A DNA stretch of 64,000 bases, taken from assembly GCA_010015675.1 (NCBI GenBank), contig ML976990.1:517327-581326 (forward strand), in the 5' to 3' direction. A program made the position numbers and the translations under genes. The first letter of the stretch is position 1, and every line of letters starts with the position of its first letter. Source of the stretch: Byssothecium circinans (Eukaryota; Ascomycota; Dothideomycetes; Pleosporales; Massarinaceae). This document shows positions 23,418 to 35,108 of the stretch, in pieces. A model generated the notes under the pieces. That model searched no databases and had not been told where the DNA came from. It worked only from the letters and a program-made list of their open reading frames with translations.

Positions 23418-24214
23418 AGGAAGGTCGTCCAGGGTTGACAGTGTTGAGGTCGCTCATCTTGTAGCACATAATACCAGCCATGCATACCCACTTCCGTTTC
23501 TTTTTTTTTCTTTTGGTACAGTGGTGGCGTTGCATCGCGACCCCTTCTCCCCGTTGTCCGTATGAGCTAATCGGCGAATAGAAGACCCGGATCGTATAAG
23601 ATGAATAGCGGTATCGCAAGATTTTATATATGCATGAAATTATGACCCATAAGTTGGCGAGTCAAATTTGAACAGTCACTCCTTCTATGGTTGTTAAGCA
23701 CACATGCTCCTTCCGTTTGCTACCTGCGCTGGCACCTTCTCACACCCCAAACGTCAAACTTCCATCATACTTCTTTGACATTTCCACAAACCTCATTATT
23801 TAGCTTCCCCACGTGGCATGCCGCTGTCATGGATACACGGTGGGCAGCTTCAATGGCGGGCCGCACTTACTTCACCAGTCCTACCTACACTTTAGGCCAT
23901 CTTCGTATCCTCGACTGTACAATGTCACACGCGCCTCCTCGGACCTCTGAAAATATACGACCGCACCTAAAATAAACTATTACTTACTATACTATTCTTA
24001 CACCTACTCGCGCGTCCGCGCCCCCCGGTTTGTCTACGGTTTCGACGTGAGAGTCAGTCTCAGTGACTGAGTGCGACACCAACAAAGGCTTATGGGGCAG
24101 CACCACTCTCACCCCAAGCCCACCTCCCCAAAAAGCGGGAGTACTGGAACTTGGAAAACTACCGCTCTCTCCTCCTTCCGACCTACCGCTCCCTCCAAAA
24201 CAACAGCCTTCGCA
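23418..24214. other. intergenic between SLY1 and the GH81 gene
   Basis: Tandem spacing of about 0.8 kb. The left part is the 3' flank of SLY1 with a T-rich tract; the right part is the promoter and leader of the glucanase. In-frame ATGs at 24071 and 24092 precede the chosen glucanase start. No other feature seen. Confidence 0.5.
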
Positions 24215-26772
24215 ATGCCCACCGACAACATCTTCGTCCCGATCCAGGAAGATAACATCCTCTCGCAGATACCGATCAGCCACCAACACCCCGTTCCGCG
24301 AACAGGTATCGAAGACGACGATCTACGGACTCTCCATACGAATTCGTTCTACGCAAATGCGTTTTTAGGCGAACAGAATCAGCCAATATGGACACATCCT
24401 TACTACCTGTGGTGGGGTAAAGGAGGGAAGCGGGCGCCTGATGGCATATTGGCGACTTGGGGGATGTGTGTAGGGCATGGCGAGACAGCCGATGTGATAT
24501 ACGGTCCTGGAGACCCAGCAGCCTGGTTCAGCAATCCGAGGAAGCAGTCGTTGATTCTCGGAGCTCGGGAACTGGACGCCCAAACCATCCTGACTACGGA
24601 CACCCACCTCCCATTTTCCGTAAACATCAACCTCAAGCGCGGTACCACAGCCGACTCACCGAAAATGACCATCCCGGTTGTCCAAGGGATGAGTTTCGTG
24701 ACGGCCGGGTACCGCAACGCTTCCCCCATGATACAAACCGGTGGTAAAAATGGTTTCAAAGATATCAGCGCTCCTATCATGATCGGCCGATCGTTCAAAT
24801 ACCGCATCAAAGACTGCGACTCTCGAGACTGGCTTCTCTACGTCAACCCCGCAGCCGGCGTCGCCTACGACGGCACAATGCTAACTCGCATCGATCCACA
24901 TACCTTCATTCTCCCCAGCGGTTTCCGCGGCACCATCCAAATCGCCAAGAGCCCGCTCGGCGCAGAAACAGAAGTCCTCTACGACCAAGCCTACGGCACC
25001 TTCGTAGCCGAAGCGCAACTCTTCGCCACCGCCACCGAAGCAAAGGGAACATATACATTCAACTACACCAAAATCGGTCCCGCGCCTTTACTCATGTTCG
25101 CCCTACCCCACCACATCCAATCGCTCGATCCCGACCTCAAGCCCAACATCACAAAGCTGCAACTCCAGACCACAACTAAGGGCATAGCGACAGCAATATG
25201 GGGCGATCATCTCACCTTTGTCGAGCCCTCCTTACCAATAAACATGTCCTTTACCCCGACCCCACCCGCAACATCCAGTACCACATCCCCCACCCCCAAA
25301 GCCCCGCGCTACCCGTCCGACTTCCTCGCCCTCCTCGCCCCCATCGCCGAGCGCGACCTCCGGCGCTGCATGGCGGAAGAAATCCCGCAAGAAAGCATGT
25401 ACTACGCCGGCAAAGTCCTCTCCAAACTCGCCACCATAACCTACATCATCCACGAAATCCTCTCCAACACACCCCTCGCCACCCTCGGTCTCCGTTTCCT
25501 CCAAACCGCCCTGGACAAATTCATCCAGAACAAGCAGCCGCACCCCCTTTACTACGACGACAGCTGGAAAGGCTGTATCAGCAACGCGGGTTTCACCGGT
25601 GGCCCCGGTGCGGACTTTGGGAACACGTGGTACAACGATCATCATTTCCACTACGGGTATTTTGTGTATACGGCGGCGGTGGTGGGGCTTTTGGATCCGG
25701 AGTGGGTGCGGAAGGGGGATGGGGGGAATCGCCAGTGGGTGAATATGCTGGTGAAGGATTATAGTGAGAGTGAGTATAAGGGGAGGGATTATCCGTTTCA
25801 GAGGAGCTTTGATTGGTGGTGTGGGCATAGTTGGGCCAAGGGGCTCTTGGAGAGCGCAGATGGGAAGGACCAGGAGAGTGTGAGTTCTTTTCTTCTTCTC
25901 GTCTTTGCTTTGTGTACGGGAACGGTTGAGCCGGGGGTGCAGAGGGGTGCGACTGCTTGTCTTTGGTTGGATAGGAAATACTGACCGGGAACATGTACAG
26001 ACGGGCGAAGACGGCTTCAGCGCTTTCGCCATCAAGATGTGGGGGAAAGTCATCGGGGATGCGAATATGGAGAAACGCGGTATTTCAACTCCCCCTCCTT
26101 CCCTTTCTTTCCATGACCCACATCCCCAAACCCATAGAAAGGGAGTTTCCCTGACACCACTCCCGGGGCATAGGAAACCTCCAACTCGCCGTCCAAGCCC
26201 GCTCCTTCAACGCTTACTTCTACCTCGCCTCCACAAACATAAACCAGCCCGCACGCTACGCAGGCAACAAAATCGCAGGCATTCTCTTTGAAAATAAAGT
26301 CGATTACGCGAGTACGTTTGCCCCCCCCTATCCCCTATACATCCCCCTCCCCTCCGTCCCCTCAGCCCAACCACCCCTCCCTCTCCATCCCCCTAACTAA
26401 CACTCCCCCACAGCATACTTCGGCGCCCTCCCCCATCTAATCCACGGCATCCACATGCTCCCCCCCTCCCCGCCCTCGACCCTCCTCCGCCCCCGCCCCT
26501 GGGTCCAGGAAGAATGGTCCGCGCACTTTAGCAACGACCGCTGGAAGGTCGAGGGCGGGTGGCGCGGGATCCTGATGGCGAATCTGGCGCTTGTGGATGC
26601 GAAGGCGAGTTTTAAGTTTTTTAGGGATGGGGCAGCGGTTGAGGAGGGTGCGGATGGGGACGGGGATGGGGATGGGGAAGGCGGGTGGGATGAGAGGTGG
26701 GTGGATGGCGGGGGGAGTAGGACGTGGTATTTAGTCTGGGCTGTGGGGTTGGGGGGATTGGGCGGGAGATAG
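24215..26772 (+). CDS. endo-1,3-beta-glucanase, glycoside hydrolase family 81
   Basis: Four exons: 24215-25879, 26001-26079, 26174-26311 and 26414-26772; introns of 121, 94 and 102 bp; product 746 aa. The start MPTDNIFVPIQEDN is preferred over an in-frame ATG at 24071 because family members without a signal peptide begin this way. Family landmarks: HPVPRTGIEDDDLRTLHTNS, FYANAFLGEQNQPIWTHPYY, LPFSVNINLKRGTT, GNTWYNDHHFHYGYFVYTAA near residue 470, and KDQES joined across intron 1 to TGEDGFSAFAIKMWG, which holds the acidic residues of the active-site region. The end has a low-complexity GADGDGDGDGEGGW insert. GH81 enzymes cut beta-1,3-glucan internally. The lack of a secretion signal points to an intracellular or autolysis-released enzyme acting on the fungus's own wall, as in the Eng2-type group. 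Confidence 0.95.
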
Positions 26773-27305
26773 GGTGAGGGCAGGAGAGTAGGAAGGGATG
26801 GGAGTGTGGAGTGAAGTGAAAATCATGATAGTTTTTTTTAAACAAAATGTATAGTACACGTGCTATTCTCTATTCCCTATACACTCCACTACACCACACC
26901 CAATCCCAACATTATATTCCATCCAGGCCCTCTCTAAACCGAACTCCCCGCCCAACCCCGACCCGACCCGACCCAACCAACGAGTAGAAAATAGTTTTAG
27001 TCATGTAAGTTTGTTTATTTCTTCTCGGCTTCTCCTTGACCCTCTTCTAAAATCATACATACCACATGTACGTACGCTACACTACGTTACGCTACACCCG
27101 TCTATTTACACTACTACCCCCTACCCTACCTAACACTACTCCTTAACTACATCTACTAACACCTCTATACATTACATTACACATCACACATCGCATATTA
27201 TACATCACACATTACATTACATATTGATATCTACGTCTTCCCCTTTTCCTCCTTCCCCTCTTCTCCCTTCCCCCCTCCCTCCTTTGCAGCCCCTCTTCCC
27301 TTATC

Positions 27306-27345
27306 GTTAGTTTTAGTTTTAGTTTTAGTTTTAGTTTTAGTTTTA
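27306..27345. repeat. (TTTTAG)n microsatellite, about 6 copies
   Basis: Consecutive TTTTAG units. The unit differs from the ascomycete telomere repeat TTAGGG, so this is an ordinary microsatellite. Confidence 0.9.
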
Positions 27346-27517
27346 TTCCATAACTTATAACTTATATAACTATAGTTATAACGTTAACTATAGCGTTAGC
27401 GTGCAAATACAGTGCACCAGTCCAGCGCCTTAGTCGTAGTCGTAGTCGTAGTAGTAGACAGACGTGTTTTGTCTTTGAATTTCAAACTTGATTCAATCAC
27501 TGACGAAGGCTGGAGCT

Positions 27518-27569
27518 TTGAAACTTTGAAGTTGAACTTTGAACTTTGAGCTTTGAGCTTTGAGCTTTA
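27518..27569. repeat. degenerate (TTTGAGC/TTTGAA)n repeat
   Basis: Seven-base TTTGAGC units on the right grade into TTTGAAC-type units on the left. Confidence 0.7.
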
Positions 27570-27599
27570 AGATTGAAATACCTGTACTGTACTATGCTG

Positions 27600-27641
27600 T
27601 ACACGTACACGTAAACGTACACGTAAACGTAAATGTACGTG
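27600..27641. repeat. (ACGTAC/ACGTAA)n hexanucleotide repeat
   Basis: Alternating ACGTAC and ACGTAA units, about seven in number, interrupted once. Confidence 0.8.
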
Positions 27642-27675
27642 ACGCTGGGAATTTCCCCGTTTCTGCATGTTGCTG

Positions 27676-27720
27676 ACTTGACTTGACTTGACTAGACTGA
27701 CTGACTGACTTGACTGAACT
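27676..27720. repeat. (GACTT/GACT)n repeat
   Basis: Five-base GACTT units pass into four-base GACT units and back. Confidence 0.8.
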
Positions 27721-28711
27721 GCAACTCTTCTTCTCTTGGGGTTGGTTTGGTATGATGCTGCTGCTGCTGCCGCTGCTGTTTTGTTCAAAGCCCGCGGATG
27801 GAATTTCAAGTGTATTGTTTGGGGGGGTTCTTCTTGTATTTTTTTTGGAGGATGGAAAACGTGTTAGGTTGGTATCCTCACTTCCCCCCTTCCTTCCTTC
27901 CTCCCTTTGTTAAAATCAGAGGTTTGATCAAGCTTCTTTTGGTATCGGTTCTCAATTTTTACATTATACACAGCACGCACACGCACACGCTCGCACGCAA
28001 TGCCTACATATCCGGTATCTCCCCTCCCCTCCCTTGCCCTTCCCCCTTCCCCCCTCTCACCGCTCTCATTCCCTCTAGTACCCTCAAAGATACATAAGAG
28101 AAAAATGGGAGAAAATGGAAAAAAGGAAGAAAAGAGAATGCCACCCCCGCGCCACCGAGACTTAAAAGAACACAGTAAGAACAGTTTTCCACCCAAGCCC
28201 AGCCCCAATCCAGTCCGAAAACGCCACTACTATGAAATGAAACTATGAAACAACCAAACAAACATGAAGAAAAGGAAGAAAAAGAGACCAAGGGGAAGAA
28301 AAAAAGCCCGTCGATATAGTACACACAGATAGCTACTCGCACACAAGGAAATGTTCGAGCTCGTACAAAGGAAATGGATAAAGGAGAAGAATAGTGTGTG
28401 TGCCCTTGACCCGTCGCCTTTCAAGGCCGGTGGCAACACGTGTATCTCACCAACTCTACTATATACAAAGCAAGCAAGGGAGCCCATACAATGGAGAAAT
28501 AGAGGCAAGAGATGTAGGGTGCCCTGTGGTTTGGTGGTCTGCGTTTCATTTCCATGTGGTTTCGCTCATGCTCATACCAGACCGTGGGAGAGGCGCAAGC
28601 AGCATGAAATGAAATAAAAAGAAACAGCCCGGGGGCCAAAACCGCGGGGACGGTGACTGGCAACCTCGGCCCAACCTTATTCCTTTGGTGGGGTGAAGGT
28701 TTGGTAGGTTA

Positions 28712-30200
28712 TTATCTGGAGAAAAATTTCCCGATAAAGTTCCCCGAGAGGTCGCCGCTCGCATCGTCCGGGTAGACGTAAAACGCCAAGGCAATAATGG
28801 CATATCTATCAACCCGTCAGTAACCATTCCTAAACGCCACAAAATCTCCCAATTCATCAATAAAGAGTAGAGAAAAGGGAAATACTCACGTCCCAAGACA
28901 CATGCACCCCTCTAGATAATTACTCTTCCCATCCTGAATCAGATAATTCACTACCAAGACGCTCAAAAAGAACACGACCGTCTCGAAGCCCTGGAAATGC
29001 AGCGTCATGGCCTTGCCCATGATCCAGCCGAGTATGACGAGCGCGGGTGTCACAAATAATGCTATTTGCAAAGAACTGCCAATTGCCACGTTGATGGCGA
29101 GGTCCATCTTGCCTTTGGCGGCTACCACGACGGCGGTAACGTGCTCGGCGGCATTGCCTACGATGGGGATGAGGATCAGTCCGATGAAGGTGCGCGAGAT
29201 GTTTGACGTTTCGACGATGCTGTCGATGGAGCTGACGAGGAAGTCGGCGCAGACGGAGACTAGAATCGTGACGAGTACGAGGGTGATTCCAGCGGCGGCC
29301 GGGGAGAGGATGTCGCCGTCTTGGTGCTCGTTTGCCGCGGCGGGGGCAGGATCCGCATCTGGGGCATCGGTATCGGTGTTGTTGGTGTTGTTGGTGTTGC
29401 TGGTGTTGCCCTCTTCTTGGTTCTCGAGGTCCGTGAAAAGACTGTGGTGCGATTTGAGTTGGAAGTAGAGGTAGAGGACGTAGAGTATAAGGAGGATGAC
29501 CGAGGTACCGCGCGAGAGGAGATTGATGTTGCGCTCAGTGTCGCCGCCTTTGCGCTTGTTGTCGCCATCCATAGCGGCGTAGAGGGTGGCGGGAATGATG
29601 AGCGAGGCGGATGCGACGGCCATGAGAGACGACATGGTGGATGCGACGGTGGTGTTGAATGAGCGCTCTTGGGCGCCCCAGCCGCCGGCCAGGAAACAGC
29701 AGCCGAGGACCTGGTAGTAGTGTTAGATTTGAAGCGTGAGTGATGAAGTGCGGAAGTTGACTCACAAGAAGCATGTTGGAAAGGATGCTTCCGAGCATGC
29801 TGGCCTGCACGATGCGGATCTGGTTTTCCTTGAGCGCAACAATGGAGACGATGAGTTCCACAGCATTTCCGAACGTCGCGTTACACAATCCACCCAGCGT
29901 CTGACCCAGCTTCGCCGATAATTCCTCGGTCGCAAAACTTAACAGGGCGGCAAGCGGGATGATGGCGATGAAGTTGAGGACAAAGACGGCGGTAGGGCTC
30001 CAGCCCACCTTGCCCGCGACAATGCCCAGCGGCACGAAGACGAGTAGTATGTTGACATAGTTGCTAGTGAGGGTCGCATAGGTTGTGTTGACGATGCTCT
30101 TCGATAATGACTTCCAGCGCGGCTCGTCATGATGGGGTTGCAGGTGGTGTCCGAGTAGGGACGTGCGCTCGGTCGGCGCACCGTTGGACGGAGCAGGCAT
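28712..30200 (-). CDS. vacuolar-type Ca2+/H+ exchanger (CaCA family)
   Basis: Three coding exons from the chosen Met: 30200-29766, 29710-28890 and 28805-28712; introns of 55 and 84 bp; product 449 aa, the usual size for Vcx1-type exchangers. Multiple hydrophobic helices carry both conserved alpha repeats: [20 protein letters not shown] near residue 108 and [20 protein letters not shown] in the second half, each with the ion-binding Glu. A central cytosolic loop is Asn/Thr/Asp rich. The end is [19 protein letters not shown]. The family loads Ca2+ into the vacuole in exchange for protons. The 5' end is uncertain: a 4-base exon ATGA (30490-30487) with a strong GTAAGT donor could splice to an acceptor just before the codons for [11 protein letters not shown] and add about 33 residues. 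Several paralogues are usual in filamentous fungi, so no gene symbol is given. Confidence 0.93.
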
Positions 30201-32106
30201 GATACTGCTGTCGATGGTCTGATTGTTGTTGGATGCGGAGGGGCAGCTGTTGTGGCGGCCGGCTCGATGGAATTCGCGCCTTATGTTCTCTGTAGAAGCG
30301 ATGCGCCAAGCGCAATGATTAGCCAAGATACAGCGGTCGGTGGTAGTATGCAAAAGCGATGTGGCTGCGCCGGGCAGAATCTGTATGCAAGGGATTCTGA
30401 CGGAGAGAGCGCGTAGGAGCGGGAGGTGTGGTTCAGAGTCGGAAACACTGGTGGTGATGAACAAAGAGGCGTGGGGCATTACTTACTCATAGCTGAGTGG
30501 GAGTAGAAAAGGCGACCGGGTCAATGAAGTAGAGACGAGAGCTCGCGAGCGGTTCAGATGGGCACGATGGATGACAGAAGAGCGGCGGGCGAACAAGGGC
30601 GGGCAGCTTTTTCGGGCCTTTGCACAGATGAGCGCGGAAGTAATTGAGAGAATTGGAGCTAGAGGATGCTCTGAAGGGGATAGTTGGATGGCTGCTCGAA
30701 GACACTGAGCAGGCGATGAGACCGATTGATGCACAGATGCAGAGCGGCAGACAAAGGGAGCGGGGAAAGAAGGCGCAGCAGCGGTAGAATTATAGAATTA
30801 GGGCATCAAACAGGCAAGCCGCCAGCAAGAACGCGAGAAAGCAAGCTTTGAGACGAGACGACGACTCCATCGTAAATTCACAACCGCCATTCACGCCTCC
30901 AGCCAAGATCCGCTCCAGCCACCCAAAGCTCCACCCAATCACACCCGCTCGACTCAGCCCGCCCGCCAAGCGCCAGCGCAGTCCGATCGCATCGAGCAGC
31001 GAATCGCTTCTGCCCATCTGCCCCGATAAGCTCACACCCGCCAGACCACCACCATCACCATCACCATCTTCCAAGCGCGCAAGAGAATTGGCAGCGGCGA
31101 AGCAACAGAGTAATCAGGTCCGCCATCTGGACTTTTCAACCTGACGGACGAAAGACCACGCCGCGAGCCGGAGATGCTGATACACTACGATATTCAGGTG
31201 GCTGGCGCTGGCGGACATGCAGCAGCACAGCGATGCGCTGACGTCATGCCGCCAGCTTCCGCTTGGCAGTCTGCCTCCTGTGAAAGGGTGCAGTCTGTGT
31301 GTTATGTGATTGGCCAATTTGCCCTATATTACGAACACCTTAACTCTTATTTTACATTTATATCGTTGCTTTGAGAGTACTGTACCACCTTCGATGTACA
31401 GTACCACGAAGAGATGATGCCTGACGATGCCTGAGGCAGAACCGCCAAGATAAACCATCTTGATTGCTTACCCAGTATATAACATGTATCCCGTTACCAT
31501 AGCGAAAACACCCCCCCCCCCCCCCCCCCCCCCCCAAAAAACACCGCCCAAACATCAAGCTAAAACCCGCTCTCCCACCGGTCAAGACTGTCACTTGCAA
31601 AGCACCCAAAGGCCCGATTACCCACGACCATCACACTCCATCCGGGCAAGCGGTACGGAACAGGAAAGAGCACGTCGTAAAAGGCTAGTTTAGGTAGATT
31701 GGTAGGCTGATTACAGAGAGAAAGAGAGAGAGAAAAGTGGTACATTGTAAGCCTGGTGAGAGTGCAGGCAGAGAAGGGGCATTGCGCCGTTCCGACGCCT
31801 TCCGTATGCTATCCAAAGCCCGTCCCCAAGCCCCAACACCAACACCAGCACCAGCACTATCAACCCCAAGACGAGACGAGCCGAGACGAGACGAGATGTG
31901 ATGAGATGGAAAGGGAAAGAATACCCAATAAAAAAAACTCCACATCGCTCCATCACGCCCTTAGACTTCCTTCCGTACCTTTCGGCACCATCTTTGTCTA
32001 TCCAAAATCACTCCAAAATGCATGTGCCTCGCTATGCACTAACGTAAAACAACCATTTTCAATCAACAACATTGACATCCCCAACAGTGAGCGTCATCGT
32101 CGTAGC
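30201..32106. other. intergenic, promoter of the exchanger and 3' flank of the next gene
   Basis: About 1.9 kb between two minus-strand genes. It contains the possible micro-exon of the exchanger (30490-30487), a CAC/CAT-rich low-complexity run near 31050, two GTAC(T/A)GTAC motifs at 31377 and 31396, and a poly-C tract. No other gene is supported. Confidence 0.5.
31511..31537. repeat. poly-C tract, 27 bases
   Basis: An unbroken run of 27 C followed by A6. Its length may be inexact in the assembly, since long homopolymers are error-prone. Confidence 0.85.
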
Positions 32107-33998
32107 TCAATACCCTTCAATCACCTCATCGTCTTTCCCCGTCGTGATTGTAACCCGTTTCTCCGGCGACGCCCACAGCTGATGCCGCACTTTGTGTTTT
32201 TGCGTGTCCCTCAGTTCCTTGAGGAACCCGTACGTGCCCGTTAGATCGTTCAGCTGCTGCTCGAGGCCGAAGGAATTGCTCTGCGCGCGCCGGATGAGCG
32301 GGCTGATCAAGTTCTTCCGCGCCTTGTCCAATTGATCCTTGACGGAATGGATGATTTGGATGTTGCTCTTCAAATCCGACTTGTTGGCCAGCGTGCTTGC
32401 GCGCACATCTTTGAGTAGCTTGAGGTTCTTCTCGTACTTCTTAATCTTCATCTTGTTGTTGATGGTGTTGCGCCACATGGACGCGAGGAATTCGTCTTTG
32501 CGCGTGGCCAGGCTGTCTTCTTCCTTGGCGACGGAGCGATGCAGATTGTGGAATTGCCGGTCCACGCTTTCGAAGAGCTGGAAGAGGATGTCGGCGCGCG
32601 TGAGCTCGCTGGCGATGTTTTCTTCCAGCGTCGTGAGGAGGTAGTCGAATGTGCGTTGGAGGGTGGCTTTGGAGCGCTGCTGGGTTGTGTGGCCGAGCAC
32701 GTCGTTGACAATGTTGCCGATGGTCGTGGGCTCGCCGGCCGAGGTTTCGAGCAGTCCGATCCGGCTGAGGCCGCCGTGGATGTTGCCGATTGCGCGGTCG
32801 AGCATGCCGATTTTGGGTCCTTGGATGCTTTGGAGTTCGCGCCTGGCCCATTCCATTGTGATGAGTATGCTGCTCTTGTTAGTATGTTCTTGAGTGGTAA
32901 TTGAGTAACCTACCTGTCCATGTCGCCGTCTACATTTGTGAAGAAGCTAGTAATCTTCTCGGAAAGCATTTTAAGACTTTCGCCCAGGTCGTCTAGTTGG
33001 TCGATGATCACGGTCGATGCCGACATATTGGTTGCACGCACGCTCTCGCCCAGATCCTGCACCGCGATCGATGCCTCCGCCAGCTCTCGCGACCGCGGAA
33101 TCACGTTTTCAGAAGCATACATGAGCGGCTCAAACTGCTTGGCCATGTTTGCGACATTCGCAACGTCCGGAATCAAGCTGGTACTCCATGGCTGCACCAA
33201 CACCCAAGAGAACAGCAAGAACAATATCGCGGCAATCACGTTGAGTTTCGACCGGGTGAACATGTGTACGCCGCCAGCAAATGACGATATCGTGTCTTCA
33301 ATTGGTGCAGTGCGGAACAAAGTCTCTCCCCGGATCGCAAAGCGCACGACTAAATGCAAAGTCAGCACAGGCTAAGGCGCGTTTGCTTCTGTGTATGCGT
33401 TTGCGTTTGCGCAGCGCATCAGAGACAGATGGGTGCGTCATGGGAACCTACAACCATCTAGATGCTCCGGCTGCTCCTCATGGTGAGACAGTTCCATGGA
33501 ATGCTCACCGCCCTCTGCACCAGCACCTGCCTGTGTTTCTTCTGACGGGCTCTGCATCCGCGACGCTATCCCATCTGGTGTAAACTGCTTCTCGTATGCC
33601 GACACAGGCTCTGGGCTCGTCCTCGGTGTTCCTTTGCTCGGCGACTCTGGTAGCGGGATGCGCGAAGGTGTAATCTCACGATCATTACGGTAATCGAACG
33701 GCGTGGTGCCTGGCGACCGCGACTGGCTCGTCCGCATGGGGCTCTCGCTCAGCAGCGACTTGCGGAACCAGCGGTTGGTGCTCGACCGCTGCCACGCGGG
33801 AGGTTGCCATGGGCCGTCTGATTCTGCCTCCGACTCTTCCTGTTCTTGCGGCGGCACGCTCCACCGTGATGAGTGCATGTTCGAGCGCGTGCTGTAGATC
33901 GAATGGGTGCTGCGTTCGGGGTCGAAAGCTTCGAGCGAGGCGCTTAGTGATGGTATATCGTGTTCGTAGAGGCTCCCGCGATCCATGGTTTCCATCAT
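32107..33998 (-). CDS. uncharacterised single-pass membrane protein
   Basis: Three exons: 33998-33452, 33349-32914 and 32869-32107; introns of 102 and 44 bp; product 581 aa. Residues 1-180 are disordered and rich in Ser, Pro, Glu and Arg (MMETMDRGSLYEHDIPSLSA). Residues about 219-238 form one clear membrane helix (LNVIAAILFLLFSWVLVQPW). The remainder is helical and probably coiled coil, with DQLDDLGESLKMLSEKITSF before exon 3 and SVDRQFHNLHRSVAKEEDSL and KKYEKNLKLLKDVRA after it. The size, splice structure and helix pattern say it is a real gene. I do not recognise a named family, and no function is claimed. The donor at 33451 (GTAGGT) is preferred over GTTGTA three bases earlier in the transcript; the product differs by one residue. 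The leader just upstream contains a GCGGTC repeat. Confidence 0.85.
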
Positions 33999-35108
33999 AT
34001 CTGGATTCGGACCGGTTCGGTTCGCAGAGCGGTGGAGGGTATTGGTGGGTGTTCGTGTGCAGCAAGGAGGTTGGAGATGCGGTTGCGGTCGCGGTCGCGG
34101 TCGCGGTCTTGGATCATCTAGAGTGGTACTACAAGGGAGGCGTGGAGGCTGCAATGGCACATGGAGGAACCTTGTGATGTGCGAGCCCTATGAGACATCG
34201 GTGCCTGGTGAGACGGGAGAGAGGAGAACGCTGGTCGCGAGCGAGACAGCTATGATTGAAGTCGGCTTGTCGCTTTGCGTAGCGGACTGGCTGTCGCATC
34301 GTCGCGGGGTGGAGGCACTGGAGGGGCCAGCGAACCAGAGACAGGGGAGGAGTACGTGAAACAAGATGGCTGGGGGGCGACTGCATGCAGTGCATTGGTT
34401 GGAGCGGACGGCTGGGAGACCCCTGCAGCTGCCTGAGGCCTGACGTGGGGAACGTCAATCGGTCGCGACCAAGAGAACGCCCACGCGTAGAGCCATCGAT
34501 AAGCGCTCTGGCGGCAAGGCAGACGTGTATTCTCGCGATATCATCACCTATACTCCTGGCGTTAAACAGTAGTGGTATTGAGTAGTTGGCTGCCTTGGTG
34601 TGATGGGTTGAACAGTTGCTCTGCCTATTCACAATGCTTTAATCGAATGGTGCATACAATGAGACACCATGACAAGGCTGTGCACACCAAAGGGCATAAT
34701 GCATTTACCTAGCTAATGACAAGACGACAAGGAGAAGAGAGATGACGCTTGGACATGTCCGAAAGACAGCTCCAAACAAAAACCATGTGGGGCATTCGCG
34801 CATTTGCTGAAAGCCCAACGCTCTACGCTATTCAAATGAGTGACATGTAGATGCAAAAAGGTAACAAGAGGCAGAAGGGGAAAAGACTCCGTCAGTGTGA
34901 CGGAAACATGCCGGCAGTACTCCCTACTAGCAGTGCTTTGATGTTGGATCAAGCAGTGGCAGGTTCAGGTGCCGGCGGCATTGCATCTTCGTAAAGAATG
35001 CGATATGTGCAACTCGTAAGTCGCTGAATGGCTCAGTGATACAATCGGTTAACTATGTCGTGATATGACCATAGGTGGGAGGGTGCGTGCTGGTAACACG
35101 CGATGCAC
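33999..35108. other. intergenic, promoter region of the membrane protein and 3' flank of the Argonaute gene
   Basis: Tandem minus-strand spacing of 1.1 kb. A (GCGGTC)n repeat of about four units lies at about 34084-34107. No RNA gene or other coding sequence could be supported. Confidence 0.5.

Larger units (their letters stand above)
26773..28711. other. convergent intergenic region rich in simple repeats
   Basis: About 1.9 kb between the converging GH81 and exchanger genes. No coding frame is supported. From about 26930 to 27720 it holds a series of different short tandem repeats, listed separately, and one GTACTGTAC motif at 27584. Confidence 0.6.

Noticed and set aside
25232..26053. Antisense frame opposite the GH81 gene
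   Set aside because: The plus strand carries a full catalytic domain; the antisense text is low complexity.
27306..27345. Interstitial telomere repeat
   Set aside because: Unit is TTTTAG, not TTAGGG, and there is no degenerate TTAGGG nearby.
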